From Undaria pinnatifida (Eukaryota > Sar > Phaeophyceae > Laminariales > Alariaceae): DNA of 64,000 bases. The stretch is from the NCBI GenBank assembly GCA_012845835.1, contig JABAKD010000002.1, positions 2,334,501 through 2,398,500 of the forward strand, read 5' to 3'. A program made the position numbers and the translations under genes. Each line of letters opens with the position of its first letter. Position 1 is the stretch's first letter. Of the stretch, positions 1 to 12,768 are shown piece after piece. Under the pieces are notes generated by a model. The model ran no database searches. It saw nothing but the letters and a program-made list of their open reading frames with translations, and was not told the origin of the DNA.

Positions 1-1902
1 CATGGCATGCCATGGCACCTGTCCAAGAATGTAAGGTATCAGATATGAACTAGCACTTGAGTGCATGATCTCATGGCTAACCCATGGTCGTGAGGTGGAG
101 AGCGTGTGTCATAGAGTTTCTTAAATGTTTGGGTGTATTAGGTGCTTGAGATGCCGTCATAGTTGCTGTCAAGGGGGCCAACGGTATCTCCCGTTTGTTG
201 TGAGGCGTTTCGTGTTTAGTTTTCGTTAAGGTTTGTGAATCTGTCTGACCACCTGCTCTGTAGGCCACACATACATGACGTGTACCTGTGGCCTTTTAGT
301 TTCAGCCCATATTTAGCTCTTGTAATTCCTTGTTTTTAAGGCGGTTCTGGTCAGTTCGCTGGCTGGAAAAACCACTATCGAAATATCTGCAACAATACAT
401 GTCTCTCCTGTGGTGGCATTGCGTATTCAGATGTGTTGCGGCTGTTCATTGCCTGCTTTCGTCTCAGACTTTGGTCTGGACGCCGTGTATTCATTGCGTG
501 CTTTCATCTTAGAAGTTGGTCTGGACTCCGTGTATTTTTTGTAGTATAGGAGTATTTCGTTTCGGATGGGGAATACACCAAGAGCGAGTTTTCATAGGCG
601 CGTATCGCTTGCTGCACGTTTTTTAGATTATTCGTTGTATCTTCTGTGGATCAGTTGTGCTGGCACGGTGGATGAATTTCTGGTTCTATCTTCACCGTGG
701 ATAGTTTGTCTCTCCCTTGTTTCTGACTGTGTTAAGTTGCCCCAGGTCCCTTTGGGCCTGTTGGTCACTCTGGGGCGGGGCTGTGGTATCTAGGAACAGA
801 CACAGTGGCATGCATGGGTTTGTCATAATGTGTACAGGTCTGCAGGTTCTTAAGAACCGTAACGTGTAACCGTCTTTTGAGAACTGCACCGAATATGAAG
901 GCACAATAATACAAACTGTTTTCTGGCGTTGTCCATCGATCCGGGTCCTCCTACCAAGCTGGGTGTAACAGAGATGCTGGTCTCGGACTCCCGCCGAGCT
1001 GAGAAGAATGAGGGTAATGCTGAGGGTGGCTTTCTTCATCGCGAAGGCACCATATATTGAAGTTTGACGTTGTGATGTTAGGCTTGCTTACGTGCTTGCA
1101 AGATACTTTCGTTTTAAGCTCAAGCAAGCCAAAGCCACATACGCCAGGCTGCGCAATCGCAGTTGTTGTTGTTGCCAGAAAGGCCGGGGGGTAGAAAATG
1201 AACGCCGAAAGTATTGTGTTCCGGTTATACCGTTACGTTGAAGTCTCATGAGAGGCCGCGTTTTGCTCTCGAGTTGCATCAAAAGCCGAAACCGGCCTGA
1301 CAGAGTACCTCGCAGAGTGACAGAATGAAAACACAATAGGACCTGCTGAAAATATCTGGTAAGCTGGCAAGAGCATCTCTCGTAAACCCAATAAACAAGC
1401 AACTCTGTAGAAGCGGCAGGAATTGACCTGAGAAGAGAAGCGGCAAAATGCTTATACAAGAAACCACGCTGGCGAAACTGGCGCGGGCACACCAAAACCT
1501 AAAACACTACTGTTATTGGAAAATGACGCTGCTTACCACCACGCACCCACCGTCGTTTTTTCGTCAACTACTTCTTGCTGCTGTATTTCATGAGAACAAA
1601 ACTAAGTTCTGAAGAGGAAGGTTGCGTATCCAGACGGAGCGGTGAGTACTGAAGTATTTTACTCCAGATGGAGTCCTCGGCATTTTGTGGTCGGTGCACT
1701 CCGTCATTTTCGCCGAGAAAACGTCACGGCAAGGGGGGCCGGGGCAGGCTACGCCCTGAGCACTGGAAACGCGCTCCTAGCCCGTATTTGAGGGTCTACG
1801 TTTGAGTCTCTGGGCTGGATCCTCAGATGGGTGGAAGCATCGCTGGGCTCTGGGACTCCCCTTGGTATTTCATAGGTGCATGCTTGTCGCTAACCTGTAC
1901 AT
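1..1902. other. Intergenic, no gene recognised
   Basis: I see no protein family, RNA gene or transposon end here. The open frames are short and without recognisable motifs. A small direct duplication is visible at about 447-535, where a phrase containing TTGGTCTGGAC and CCGTGTATT occurs twice about 40 bases apart. Confidence 0.5.
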
Positions 1903-2884
1903 TAGGGGTGCCAACCACCGGGTACTTGTCACGAGCGAGTACCCGCCGAATTCTGGAGGTCGGACTCGGACTCGCTACCAGATACCCAGGGTTTTTAGGG
2001 GAGGGGAACCGGATCCACCGGGTACCCGCGTACCCGGGTACCCGGATAACATATGGTCCGGTTTACGGCCATCAAGCGAGTCTGATAAGTGGATGATAGA
2101 GCGTACTTCGATTGTATTTGGGGGGAGAACTACAGGCATAACCGGGTCCACCGGGTACCCTGGTACCCGGACAACGTATGGTCCCGTTTACGGTCATCAA
2201 GCGGGCCTGATAAGTCGATGACAGGGCGTACTTCCATTGCATTTGGGGCGAGACTTACAAGTGTCAAACGGTATCAGCCTTTTAATTCTAACGCAGGATC
2301 ATCCCCCCGTTTATGATTGAATGACCATAGCTATGAGAAGCTCTTCTCCGTCGGGGGGTCAACTCTAAACAAGCTCAGTCACGTTGTAGCCCACTGTCCC
2401 GGAAGAGTATGTACGTTTGTACGCATGCAACGTGCTTTATTTCAAGTGTTGTGCTTGTTCGACTGGGTCGCTTACGTCGTGTTTAAAAGGTGACTGAAAG
2501 TATTGTCGGGCATGTTCACCACGGGAACAAGTTGCAAAAACGGGTATCCGGGTACCCGGCCCGAAATACTCATGATCATGGATGGTCATCGTAGCTTCAT
2601 GCGTAATATGTGATAGGTATTGTGCGAGCCTTGCGGTGGATCGTATAGCTGCGTGTTTGAAGGATTTCCGGGGGTTATTGCCAGGTATGCTGACCGCAGG
2701 AACACGTTGATAAACGGGTACCCGGGTACCCGTTCGGGACGGGTACCCTGGTACTCGGGTACCCGGGTATCCGGCCCGCAAAACTCGACGGGATTTGGGT
2801 CGGACCCGGACCCTGTAACGGGTAGGACCCGTCAGGGTAAACCCGCCGGGTACCCGGGTCCGACACGAACGGGTGGCACCCCTA
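1903..2884. mobile_element. hAT-like non-autonomous element, GGGTACCC word type
   Basis: The left end reads TAGGGGTGCCAACCACCGGG and the right end reads GGGTGGCACCCCTA, an inverted pair with one small indel. The flanks are CTGTACAT (1895-1902) and GTGTACAT (2885-2892), matching at seven of eight bases. An 8-bp target duplication with TAGGG ends is the hallmark of the hAT superfamily. The interior carries many GGGTACCC/CCCGGGTA words, especially 1925-2180 and 2540-2870, separated by unrelated sequence. I see no transposase, so it must have been moved in trans. Open frames crossing it are products of the repeated word. Confidence 0.75.
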
Positions 2885-4708
2885 GTGTACATACCCGCTC
2901 AACGCTCTCGTTGTCGCATGGATGCTTGTCACGACGACGAAAGCCTGCCGTAACATGATGACACAGCCTTAGTCTTTAGTTCGCTCGATAGAGCGAAACG
3001 CAAGGAGGGGGGTGTTGGCCAGAGTTATCAGTTGAGAGTGGAGAGAATGAATCGACTCCACGATAGAGGGGGTGTATTGAGGAAGAGGACAATCGATCCC
3101 AAAGTAGGGGGGAGGGAGGTGGACTCCAAGGTAACGACTATTCAGTAGCTGCTCATGCTCTGAGCGTGCATCCGCGGCATAAAAGTGATAATGAAGCAGG
3201 GGATGCCCTAACGATGGTGTTGGGGGTCGCATGCCTGAAGTGAACTGGGAGTGTCACCAACGTGGGAGAAACGAAAATACTTTAGCTGGTTCCAGGGTTA
3301 CCGTTGATACACGTGAGGTCGCGTCGAGAGTCGAAGGTACAGCACAGCGGGACCTGCTTTATTCTGGCAAGGACTCACGGATGCCATCCCGTGCGTTTAA
3401 AGCAATTTTCGAATCGGCGACCTGACTCTTCCAGCGAACGTTCAAAGCTGGTGAGTACTGACCTGCTAGGACCGGTGACGCCCAAGGCGATCAGAGCATA
3501 CGCATTTCATTACAAAGTAAACCGACCTTAAAAGCAGCCTCTTTCACACGGTAGGTATATGCCACCACTCGAGCGACATTGGAAGGACGCGGTTGAGGCT
3601 GGAACCGCCAGAAGAGTGGTGTCGGTGACACCTGTCGTGACTAACGCTGATGTGTGAGTTGCCTGCGCTAAACGCTTCTCGCGCCTTTCAGTGATGGTTT
3701 TCATGGCGGGTATCGTGCTACATCGTGGTGAGGAACAGAGGCACTGATATGGTCAATGCTGGAACTACCTGGAGAAAGGCATCGGTGACACTCGCCATTC
3801 CTGGCGCTGATGTGTGCTATACCTACCGTGAATGTCTATCATGATTATTATGGATGATTGCCATGCTGGACATCCATGTCTTCCTTCTCTATGTCGCAAA
3901 ACCTAAAATGCAAGGCACCCGTTCACTGACGCGATCACAAGAAAAACCCACCTTACAGCACTACCCGAAATAAAACTACTGTTAATGTTGTGTACATTCA
4001 CAGCACCCACAGCAATATAATAAACAACATTGGTTATGAATGAAAAACTTTTATCGTGCTATCCAGAATTCTAATGGTTTAACTCGTGATGTTATCTACA
4101 GTTCTAATCGGGAGCTGTTACTAATCTTCAGCGCAATAAAATGGCAATGGCAATCACCGCATTGACGCTGCTGTTGAAGAATGGGGGTATGAACAAGACC
4201 TAGAGGGACTGATGAAGAAGATCTTAGTGCGCTATCTAGAATGCTACACTACGTTAACTCGCATTGTTATCTGCAGTCCTGATCTGATGTTGTTGATACT
4301 CTTCATTGCAGTCTTGCTTTCTTGTGGCGATGTACGTGTCGTTACTGCCATTATTGCCGTTGATGATAACTGTCGCCACCTGTCAGGAGTGAAAGTGAAG
4401 GGAGGACACGACAGGCATGGGTCAAACCACTATTTGACACACCACAAGAGGTAGCTATTGGATTCCTGTGGGTGTACTAACATACACAGGAGCTGGGGAG
4501 GGAAACTAGACGCATCAGAATCTTCCGTTCGCGCAGTGGAGCAAACCACAAGAGGGGGGGGAGAGCATAATCAGCTCCAAGGGTAACGGATTTCCAAGGG
4601 CGGCAAATCCAATCTAGCGTGGAATTCCCTCCATGAACACGATAGGGTTGTGCGACATTCCGCTGGACCGGTGTTCATGCTGGAAGATGGAGTTGTCGTA
4701 TGAGGGTA
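2885..4708. repeat. Intergenic with two degenerate direct duplications
   Basis: No gene is recognised. Two weak duplications are visible. One pairs about 3595-3665 with 3745-3825 (shared words GTCGGTGACAC or ATCGGTGACAC and GCTGATGTGTG). The other pairs about 4050-4160 with 4218-4310 (shared words around GTGCTATC, TTAACTCG and TTATCT). They look like old tandem duplications of non-coding DNA. Confidence 0.4.
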
Positions 4709-5210
4709 TACGCGTCCTACGATAGAGGTGCATCACTTTGTTTTTAGGTTCCTCTCCCAAAAAATGAATTTTGGATAAAAATAAAACTGGACTGATTCTA
4801 CAATAGCCCCCCCCCCAAAAAAAAAAAAAAAAAAACAGCGATATTCTTTAACAGACCTTGCATCGCTGTTTCGACACGACGAATGATGCTATGAAGAACG
4901 CGTCTTCGTGTATTTCCTTGGCTGCAAAGGACTATCGAAAGATGACATCGACGTGGCAAGGGGCACCATATTTCAAGAGATACGGGCGGGAACTGGTTTC
5001 AAAACCGCCGATCCCGTTAAAGAAAAGTTGGGGGGGCTACCGAACAACGACTCACTGCTACATACACCGAATGAAAAATCCATGCCTCAGGTACACAACA
5101 AAAATCGTGAAAACAAAGTGGTCCATTTTCGACGATTGTTGGGTCAAGGATCACCGTCATTCAGAAATCGTTTCAGACGAAAACTGCTCCCCTCTATCGT
5201 AGCATGCGTC
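4709..5210. mobile_element. MITE with ACGATAGAGGT inverted ends, copy 1
   Basis: The left end carries ACGCGTCCTACGATAGAGGT and the right end is CCTCTATCGTAGCATGCGTC, a clear inverted pair. The same ends bound copies at 12060, 22524, 38495 and 55955. The 4-base words next to the ends are GGTA on both sides, which may be a target duplication, though other copies do not all show one. The interior holds a poly-A run and CCGTCATTCAGAAAT near the right end, a phrase shared with the copy ending at 23286. No transposase is visible. Confidence 0.65.
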
Positions 5211-6100
5211 GGTAACGTATTAACGAAATCCCTCAACACGAGCCTCCAACCCCAGGATCGATAGCTAGCACTGGTCATACCGGCGCAAACATATGACGTG
5301 GAGCTGGGAGGTGAGTTAGGGGTAGCCAGTTGAGTACAGCGGTGACATGGTGGCAACCGGGCAACCCTCTACAATGTAAGGTCGTCAATAGAAGGAAAAC
5401 GCCGATTGTCATACAGCAAAGTGCTGTGCCAGCGACGTTATTGGCAACCGAGGATGCGGTTACAACCGGACCACCAGCCGACGGACAAGAGCTAGTTCAG
5501 CTGTTAGGGGGAAACTGCAGGAGCGGCGAGGCCAACAGGTAATCTCGAGGAAGTTGCAGTTGACATAGCCGAGGCAGGCATAGGGCAGCGGAGTCAATGG
5601 TGCGATCGGATTTGTTGGAACACTGTTGTGCGAATATCGTGATCGCGGACTGTTCCCCGTCAAACCCAAGGTGATGGCACGGGACTACACTTCAATTGCC
5701 CCTGGCCGGAAAGGACTGCACACCCTACGCGGCTAAACAACGGTGATACTCTCCAGACACAATTAATTACAGATAGCCGAAGAGGATAGGCACAAAACCG
5801 CTTCTCAGGATGCCCACGGTACACTATGAGAACTCAACCGACGTGGATTTGGACTGAAGACTTTACCAGCAGACTTCGCAGTCTTTTGTTGGTGGAGCCC
5901 GTGGTTCCCAGAAAGAGTAAGGAGTTTAAATCCGGTTGTATAACACTATCATCTACACCCAACAGGTTGAAGGACACCTAGGCATATTGAGGTGAGAACT
6001 TTAATGAGGGTTTCCCGAACGATACATCGACTCGCCAAACATATCGGAGGCCAGAGAGAACAGTATTGATCGGACGGCGTTGCCCTCACGGAGCATGGGA
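5211..6100. other. Intergenic, no gene recognised
   Basis: No protein family or repeat end could be named. It lies just before the recognisable part of a Gypsy-like fossil and may include unrecognised decayed portions of it. Confidence 0.35.
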
Positions 6101-8830
6101 TAGATCAAGCGGACGAGCCTACAATGGAGAATAGTGTAGCTGTGGCAGGAGCAGCAATCACCCCAGCGGGCGTGGCAGACAACGCTATGGGAGGACGGAG
6201 GAGAGCATTTGTTGGACGACGAAGGTGTTCTTCCCCTAAAGGCGAAGGTACTCAGTTAGAAACTCCGAGGGTGATGATACCTGGGGTCTTGGCGCTGGTC
6301 GCTGGTTCACAGCACGTTTGGCCATCTAGGCGTGGCACGCGCAACATTTCTTGTCCACGGCAAGTGCGACTAACCGATGCTGATCAAGGATGTACACGAA
6401 TATGGGCTCCCGTGTGGCTGGAGGAGAAGAACACGAGCGAATAGGCAGCGAGTAGCCGCGGTACCCGCCAGGTTTCTGCGGTTTTGGGAAGTTCTCGAGA
6501 TGGGTATCCAAGTCGTCAAACAAGAGTCGCAAGACGGAAACAGGTACATGTTTGTAGTGGTGGATAGAGCCAGCAACTTCCTGTTTGCATGCCCATTGCT
6601 GTCCAAGAAAGTCGTCGGGGTGAGTCGCAAGCTGTTGGAACTCCTCTTGACCTTCAGGGTGTCACCATCGATCCGGAGCGATGCTCTGGGGGGGAGTTAA
6701 CAGCGCAGATGGTGAAACGTTTGTGCCAGTGGCTGAGAGCACCGATAGACCATGGATCTGCCAAACACCCCTGTGCTCAGGGAGCAATCGAAACGGTGGG
6801 GAGGGTGGCTCTAGGAGATATTTTCCGAACGCTGCACGCCTTGGCGTAGGATATGGGACCGATGTGTACTTCACGCATGCTGGATCAATGCGTCATACCA
6901 CACCATTGCCCACCTTCGTTTCCGACCACATTCCACCAACTGTTTGACCGAGATGCTCGCACGCAGTTAGACTCGATTACGCCGGTCGTCGATGGCGTGG
7001 AATTTAAAAGGGTCATCAAAAGCAACCTGGTCTGCTGCGTAGACGATGCAGATGAGTGCGTATAGAGTACATGTCAGCAGTATTCGGTTGGACCGTGAAG
7101 GTAGCATGGTAACCGCTGTTGAGCACGAGAAACTGAGTTAAAGCAGCTCCCGTGGGCGTTTGATATAGGTTCGGTGATAATAATAATAGGTTCGGTTATA
7201 GCATCTACACAGTGAAGGTAAGCACATGTAAGGTTATCGTTGAATAGATAGATAGGTTTGGTGAGCCCCCCTCTGCTTTTTATGTACATATATGTCAGCA
7301 GAATTGGGTTCAGGCGTGAAGGTGAGCACATGCTATTATAGTCGATGCTGAGCGAGACGCCGAAGGAAAGCGGTTCCCGGAGATGTCTTCACCATATTAA
7401 TGGCTTCGGTAATAGCATCCAGACAGTGTAGGTGAGAGTCATCCCACGCTAGCTAGGGGTGCAGCTTATTCTGAAAATTTTCTGAGCTCCTGACACGAGG
7501 AGCTAGCTTAATATCTCACCCGAAACATGCCTTCGAAAGCATTTGTTCGCTCTATCCAACCAACACCTCTATGCGCTAGTCCTACTACGGTAGCCCCCCC
7601 AACTTTTCTTTCACGAAATCGCCGGTTTCAAAACCAGCTGCCGGTCGTATCTCATCAAATACGGTATCGTCCCTCGACACCCCGACGTCGTCGATCGTTA
7701 GACCTTTGCACACAAGAAAATATATGGAATTGTTTTTTCAATAGTAGTAGTCTAGTATCCTTCCTTTTGTCGATTGTTAAACCTTTGCACGCAAGAAAAT
7801 ATGTGGATTTTTTTTTTTTCAATAGTAGTAGTATCCTTCCTTGTGTCGAGCAGCCATGAAACATTCCTTAAAGAAGATCTCTGTTTTTGGGGCGGGCTAT
7901 CGTAGAATCAGTCGAATATACCCGTAAAAAGGTCAGACCGGTCGGTAAATACTCACTTGAGGAGGCCAACCGGACAGAAACGCCATATGGACCAAAACAT
8001 GCAAACCCTACCGTGGGATGACTCATGAGCAGTGGCCATGCTGCCGTCGAGCAGGAGCGGGGGAGGTGGGCACCTTCCTGGGGGTGGGTTTAACTTTCTG
8101 GGAAAGGGTTCACTTGAAGTTATCAACCGAGCACTTAACGGGACAATAGCGGGTAGACTGCATGATACACCCAGACCTCAGTAATCACGCGGCGCACCCT
8201 TGTAAACGGCCGCAGTATAAGGAGGAAAATGCTGTCTGCAGCAGGCGTCACACCCTTTCACAAGCGCCCGGTAGAATTCGCCACGCTTTTGAGGGCGTAT
8301 TAGCGCCTTTAGTCTGGGGGCCGGATATTGGACTTGGTCAGGCTTCCACTGCGGCAGCACCGTGGTGTGCGCTAATCGATCGCAAGGTCTTGTGGGTCAG
8401 AAAAGACACGTGGATCTGGCAATATAAGAGCAGGGGCATCGGGACGGGGTCGAATGTAACTGGCTGAAAGAGGAAGCAGCACAACCGAACTTCACACCAC
8501 TGCACCTGGACGTATTGTACGCCTTGTAGGAGCGGCACCATGGAGCAGATCACTAGACTCGACCGCCAGGAATGCCAACAAGGGGAGAAAGGGAACCGGC
8601 TTCCAGCGAAGAGGCGTTTAAGGCGTACCCGATAAGAACAAAAATCCGGAGGGGGTTTACTGACATTCGTGGCCGGCGAAGAGTATTGGTGGGTCAGCCA
8701 TACGACTTCAGAGACCCGTACTGGCGAGTGAGGTATCCAGACGGTGATTGGGAGGAGTTGGATCGTCAAGAAAACAAACGGAGGAAATATTTGGCGACAG
8801 TATCAGTTTCAACCGGGTCTTCGAGATAGA
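6100..8830 (+). mobile_element. Fossil Ty3/Gypsy-like LTR retrotransposon, broken
   Basis: Translated pieces resemble the integrase core of a Ty3/Gypsy-type element (about 6480-6850, with the VVVDRAS phrase), then the region that follows the core (about 6850-7070). Near 8690-8770 comes a conserved tail containing DPYWRVRYPDGDWEEL, a phrase I associate with stramenopile LTR elements. The order matches the plus strand. Reverse transcriptase and gag were not recognised, so the left part is lost or decayed. The element is broken many times over (at least half a dozen breaks) and looks old. A separate short duplication of about 80 bp lies inside it at 7697-7850. Confidence 0.6.
7697..7850. repeat. 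Two-unit tandem duplication, about 80 bp
   Basis: The phrases CCTTTGCACACAAGAAAATA and CCTTTGCACGCAAGAAAATA are each followed by a T-rich stretch, then CAATAGTAGTAG and ATCCTTCCTT. The two units lie head to tail. Confidence 0.7.
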
Positions 8831-8854
8831 TCCAGTGGCGAGCCGGATGAATCC

Positions 8855-9170
8855 TGAAAAAATAAATCGACAGGAACTGTAACGCCACAAGTCGGCATCC
8901 TCAACCGTTTTTAAATGGTGGGTCTGGCTGGCAAGAATGGAAGCTCCGTTGACCGAGTCAATTTTTGTTTTTGCTCTCGGAGGATGGGGAAAAATAAAGC
9001 ATAATCTCACAACACTTCCACGTATTTTCATACCCTGGTACATACATGTGCTGTGTCAGTTTAACCCAATTACATTCGAAATCCAGCGCTAGCTGGCGTA
9101 TCCTTCTATTTCCGTTAGCGCGAGCTGTCCCTACCGACGGTCACCGCTACTACTTCAGCAGCGTAAGCTG
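8855..9170. repeat. Dispersed repeat, possible LTR remnant, copy 1
   Basis: The stretch from about 8976 (GGATGGGGAAAAATAAAGC) shares the words CACTTCCACGTATTTTCATA, CGCTAGCTGGCG and AGCTGTCCCTA, in order, with 48680-48860. Copy 1 follows the Gypsy-like fossil closely, so it could be that family's long terminal repeat, but I cannot find a matching left repeat. Confidence 0.5.
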
Positions 9171-12059
9171 CCGTTGTGTACGGATGCGTGAATAGGTCGA
9201 CCCGACTTCATCCCTGGGGAGCAGGTGTGGTGGAGATAGCCACCAGAAAAATCACCTCTCCGGATAGTGTGGGACTTGCGAAAGCTCGCCCACCACCCGC
9301 GGCCATGAAAAACAGCCTTCCGCCGGACCTGGTCCGGTTACGGTCCACCCTATCGGTTCGGGCGTTGATCCTCGGCCACCGAGGCGACATTCGTCAAAGC
9401 TCTGGAGGATACCAGACTTGGGGATGTGTTGCGGAGGCGACGCGGGAGCACGGAGAACATAGTGTGCGGTAGACTTGCAGTCACGAGGCACTAGGCGCAG
9501 AGCATTCAGAGGGATGCACTCTGTGCTGTGGGTGTGGGATGGACGTTCACTTAGGGCGGTTCCACCGCCAAATTATAACGCCAGACCCAGGGGAGAGTGG
9601 AATTGCATACTCTTGAACACCCGGTGTTAATACTAACTAAACAGTTGTCATGTGAAAGAACAAGAAGTGCAAAAGAGCCAAAAGCCAAACGTCAAAAGGC
9701 ATGCAACTGTAAATCCGCGCACTGCCCGCTCGTACACACGCCCCCCGTGCTTACGAGGCTCGACTGCTTAACCACGCTGCTGGTAGCCAGGACGTCTGGG
9801 CAAATCCATCGCTGAGCTGGGTGGAAATCTCGGAGGAATCAAAGGTATTGCTGGGTTTGCTGGGTCTCGCCGGGTTCCATGTACAAACATCAAGGCAACA
9901 AGGTGAGAACTACGGTATGTCCACGTAAGTAGAATGACAAGAGGTCTGACTCGCTGCCGCAATAAGATGGGCTCAAGCTTTAGGGAAAAACAGCAAATAA
10001 TAAGATAGGCTTAAACTTTAGGGAAAAAAATGGATTCGGTGTGAGAAAGACAGCTCAGCCTAGCCAACAAGAAAATGAGAAACAGAGATACGAAACAGCC
10101 GCGATCGGCGCCCACCCAACACGAGAAACAAGGTCGTTCCGGGCGGTGGCACAGAATAAGAAAAGGCCAAAGTCCCACAATTATCCAGCAGTGTCGCTTT
10201 TCAGAGAACGGGTGTTTGTTACCATTTTAACAAAATTTCGGCTGCCTCCTCAATGTTTGTTATTCTCCTGAGTTTCCACATTTCCATTTTATCCACAATT
10301 TCCTCCTTTTCCAAATTTACCGCCGCGAGGGTAGCTGTACAACGTCAACATGAGGTGGATGCGGACTCGAGGCACGCGAAAAAATAGAAACAAAAACCCT
10401 GTTGAAAAGAAAGCAAGCGTAAATTTAACCATTAACTTCAGCTGGTTATCTTGCCGAGTGCACACAAAATAAGACCTGGGCCTGGACGCCAAATTGACGT
10501 TTCTTGACACCGGGCGCTCACTGTTGTAGTCGTTAAAATAACACACGATACGTATGATGCCAACCCGGAAGTATATGGAAGGCAGTGAACGAAAGCGCTG
10601 GAAGGAGAGGCAAGGCACAAGACAGAGAGCCCAAAACAAACAAATCGAGCAGGCCATAAGGGGAATGAAACAGGGCATCGGATTTCCGCTGCCAAATTTT
10701 TCGCAAAAAATGTTCACAACTAATTGTTGTCGCGTGTCTTGGCAGGTTGGTGGAGCCCCCGCTGCAGCCAGCCGCGGCGGCCGCAGAAGCAGAAGTAAAC
10801 GGAGGAAGAAGTGGAACGAGCAGAGCGTGCTATTAACAGAAATCGGTCAAGAGCAACGATTCTACTCATGTACGTGTTCTATCATTCTAATCAGACCGCG
10901 ATTTTGACTCCTATGCTGCCCGCTCCACACAATACGTGTAAAAGAAAAAATGTGTAATATTAGGTCTAATAAGGTCCTGGCGCGCCCACCACGACCAGTA
11001 TCCCTGGTACCTGGTACCTGGTGTGTTTTTAGCTTTACACCTAAATAGACATATCCTAAGGTTAAAAAAACTGACATCACCCGCGCCCAAAACTCGAACT
11101 ACATAAGAACGATGACACCGGTACATGATTGGACAATGCTTTTCACCAATCAGAAGGGCCCTGCCAGACAGCTTGACAAAAGTGAAAAACTGAGGGCAAA
11201 AGAAATGCCCTCCTTGGCGTATGTTGCAAATCAACCCAGAGCAGAGGAAGGGTGTCTAATGACGATCCGTCACGGAAAAAACGAGCACCGGGCTCTGGCG
11301 TACGGCCGACCCGTCCAGCCCTAAAACCTAAACCAGTGTCTTGTAGCTAGTCGAGGTTACGGCAGTACAAGCATATGTCGCCGCATTAAAGTCTCCGAAG
11401 TTGCCGCCGATCACACCCCTCATCTGCCATCATTCCACAAAACCTTTCACCCCGAGTAGCACATGTGGCAACTGGTTCAAGCGCCCCAGTCGAACACTCC
11501 AAGCCTCTATTACCGGTGAGGCGGCACCTTCGCACAACAAGGCCAAAAAAGCACTAGCGAATGCGCGGTCCTCTCCTTCCCATCCCATCTACCCCTCCCA
11601 CCCCCAACCTCTGCCCTCACCCTTCCGCCCCCCCTCAGCCACCTTGTGCCTCCCGCGTTGTGCAACCGCATCCGCCACCCTCCCAACACCAACGCATTGC
11701 TGTTAGACAAAAAAACACACACACCCGTGGATGTCGACCAATCAACAAACGGCACGGGTCGCCGTCGCCGCCGACTAAACATCGTAGGAACTCCCGGTTC
11801 CAAAATGAAGCCTCCACATTTCTCTTCTCGATTAAAACCACGTCGGTCTCACCACGCCGCATCACACAGCGCCGCATTTCTCCTCTCGATTAAAATCACA
11901 TTGGTCTCACCACGCCCCACCACACAGCACCCAAGTCGCGTGCAGTTGCCTCCTCCAAATCCACCGCACCCTGTACCCGCAGAAAGGACGACCCGGACAC
12001 GGCGCCGCCACCACCGCGGCGAGCAACACCACGCTAAAAACAGAGTGACACCTAAGGGG
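9171..12059. other. Intergenic, no gene recognised
   Basis: This lies downstream of the minus-strand deaminase gene. None of the open frames has recognisable motifs. A short duplication near 11815-11930 repeats GGTCTCACCACGCC and TTCTC.TCGATTAAAA about 60 bases apart. C-rich low-complexity sequence fills 11560-11700. Confidence 0.45.
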
Positions 12060-12329
12060 ACGCATCCTACGATAGAAGTAGCACTTTTCTTTCTTGAATC
12101 GTTTCTGGATGACAGGGCTCCTTAACCCAAAATCGTCAGAAACAATACTTCTTCCTGTTTTGCACGATTCTCGTTGTGTGCCTAGGCCATGGGATTTTTC
12201 ATCCGGTTTGTAGCGCAGTCATAGTTTTCTCTTGAATCAGTTTTTGGGAGGATCATGTCTTACGCTCCCAAATCGAGGGGTAGTATTAGAAAAAACAATG
12301 GGTGGTGCACCTCTATCGTAGCATGCGTC
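12060..12329. mobile_element. MITE with ACGATAGAGGT inverted ends, copy 2
   Basis: The left end is ACGCATCCTACGATAGAAGT and the right end reads CACCTCTATCGTAGCATGCG. The interior phrases CATGGGATTTTTCATCCGGT and ATCAGTTTTTGGGAG occur in order in the copy at 38495 and in a degraded form at 55955. This copy lacks the TTAA-bounded insertion that both of those carry. At the corresponding point (about 12268-12280) it reads GTCTTACGCTCCC, so it preserves the empty site. It lies about 220 bp beyond the stop codon of the deaminase gene. Confidence 0.75.
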
Positions 12330-12552
12330 TGATCAAACATAAATCTCTCTCATACACACATCCCGATGGCTCAACACCCCGATCCCCGACGCCCAAAATC
12401 TCATGAACCATAGGAAATCCCAAACTACGACGAGACTATATCTTGCTACGAAGACATACAATCAGCATCCTCCCTACTCAACATCCTCCTTAGTACACGA
12501 TACAACGCTATGCCATCATGGTACACTGGGGCTACGGTTTAAGAGCGATCGA

Positions 12553-12768
12553 TTATCCAGGAGAGCGCTGGCCAAGCGAGACCCCTCCTCGTCTCCGCGA
12601 CCGAAAAAAACCGCGCAAGGGCAGCGCGCACTCCTCGGCAAGAACGCCCCCTCGGATTTCCAGCTCGTGGAAAGCGTGTTTTTTGTGACCAGGGAGGTCT
12701 ACCCAACCGCCGCAAGCCCCCAGGTTCGGGTTTGGGGCGCCAAAAACCACTCTGTCTACGCGGAAGAG
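12553..12768 (-). CDS. tadA: tadA exon 4 (C-terminal core and stop)
   Basis: The acceptor is CCGCTAG. Reading in phase 0 gives LFRVDRVVFGAPNPNLG, a conserved HAFHELEIRGGVLAEEC stretch, then FFRSRR and a short basic tail ending in TAA at 12555-12553. The C-terminal shape is that of bacterial TadA. Confidence 0.9.
   Translation of the reverse strand, partial: LFRVDRVVFGAPNPNLGACGGWVDLPGHKKHAFHELEIRGGVLAEECALPLRGFFRSRRRGGVSLGQRSPG

Noticed and set aside
1802-2958. Several frames rich in Gly-Thr-Arg-Tyr-Pro words
   Set aside because: They arise from GGGTACCC repeats inside a hAT-like element.
4858-5264. Two overlapping frames of about 115 codons
   Set aside because: They lie in and across the right end of a MITE and have no recognisable motifs.
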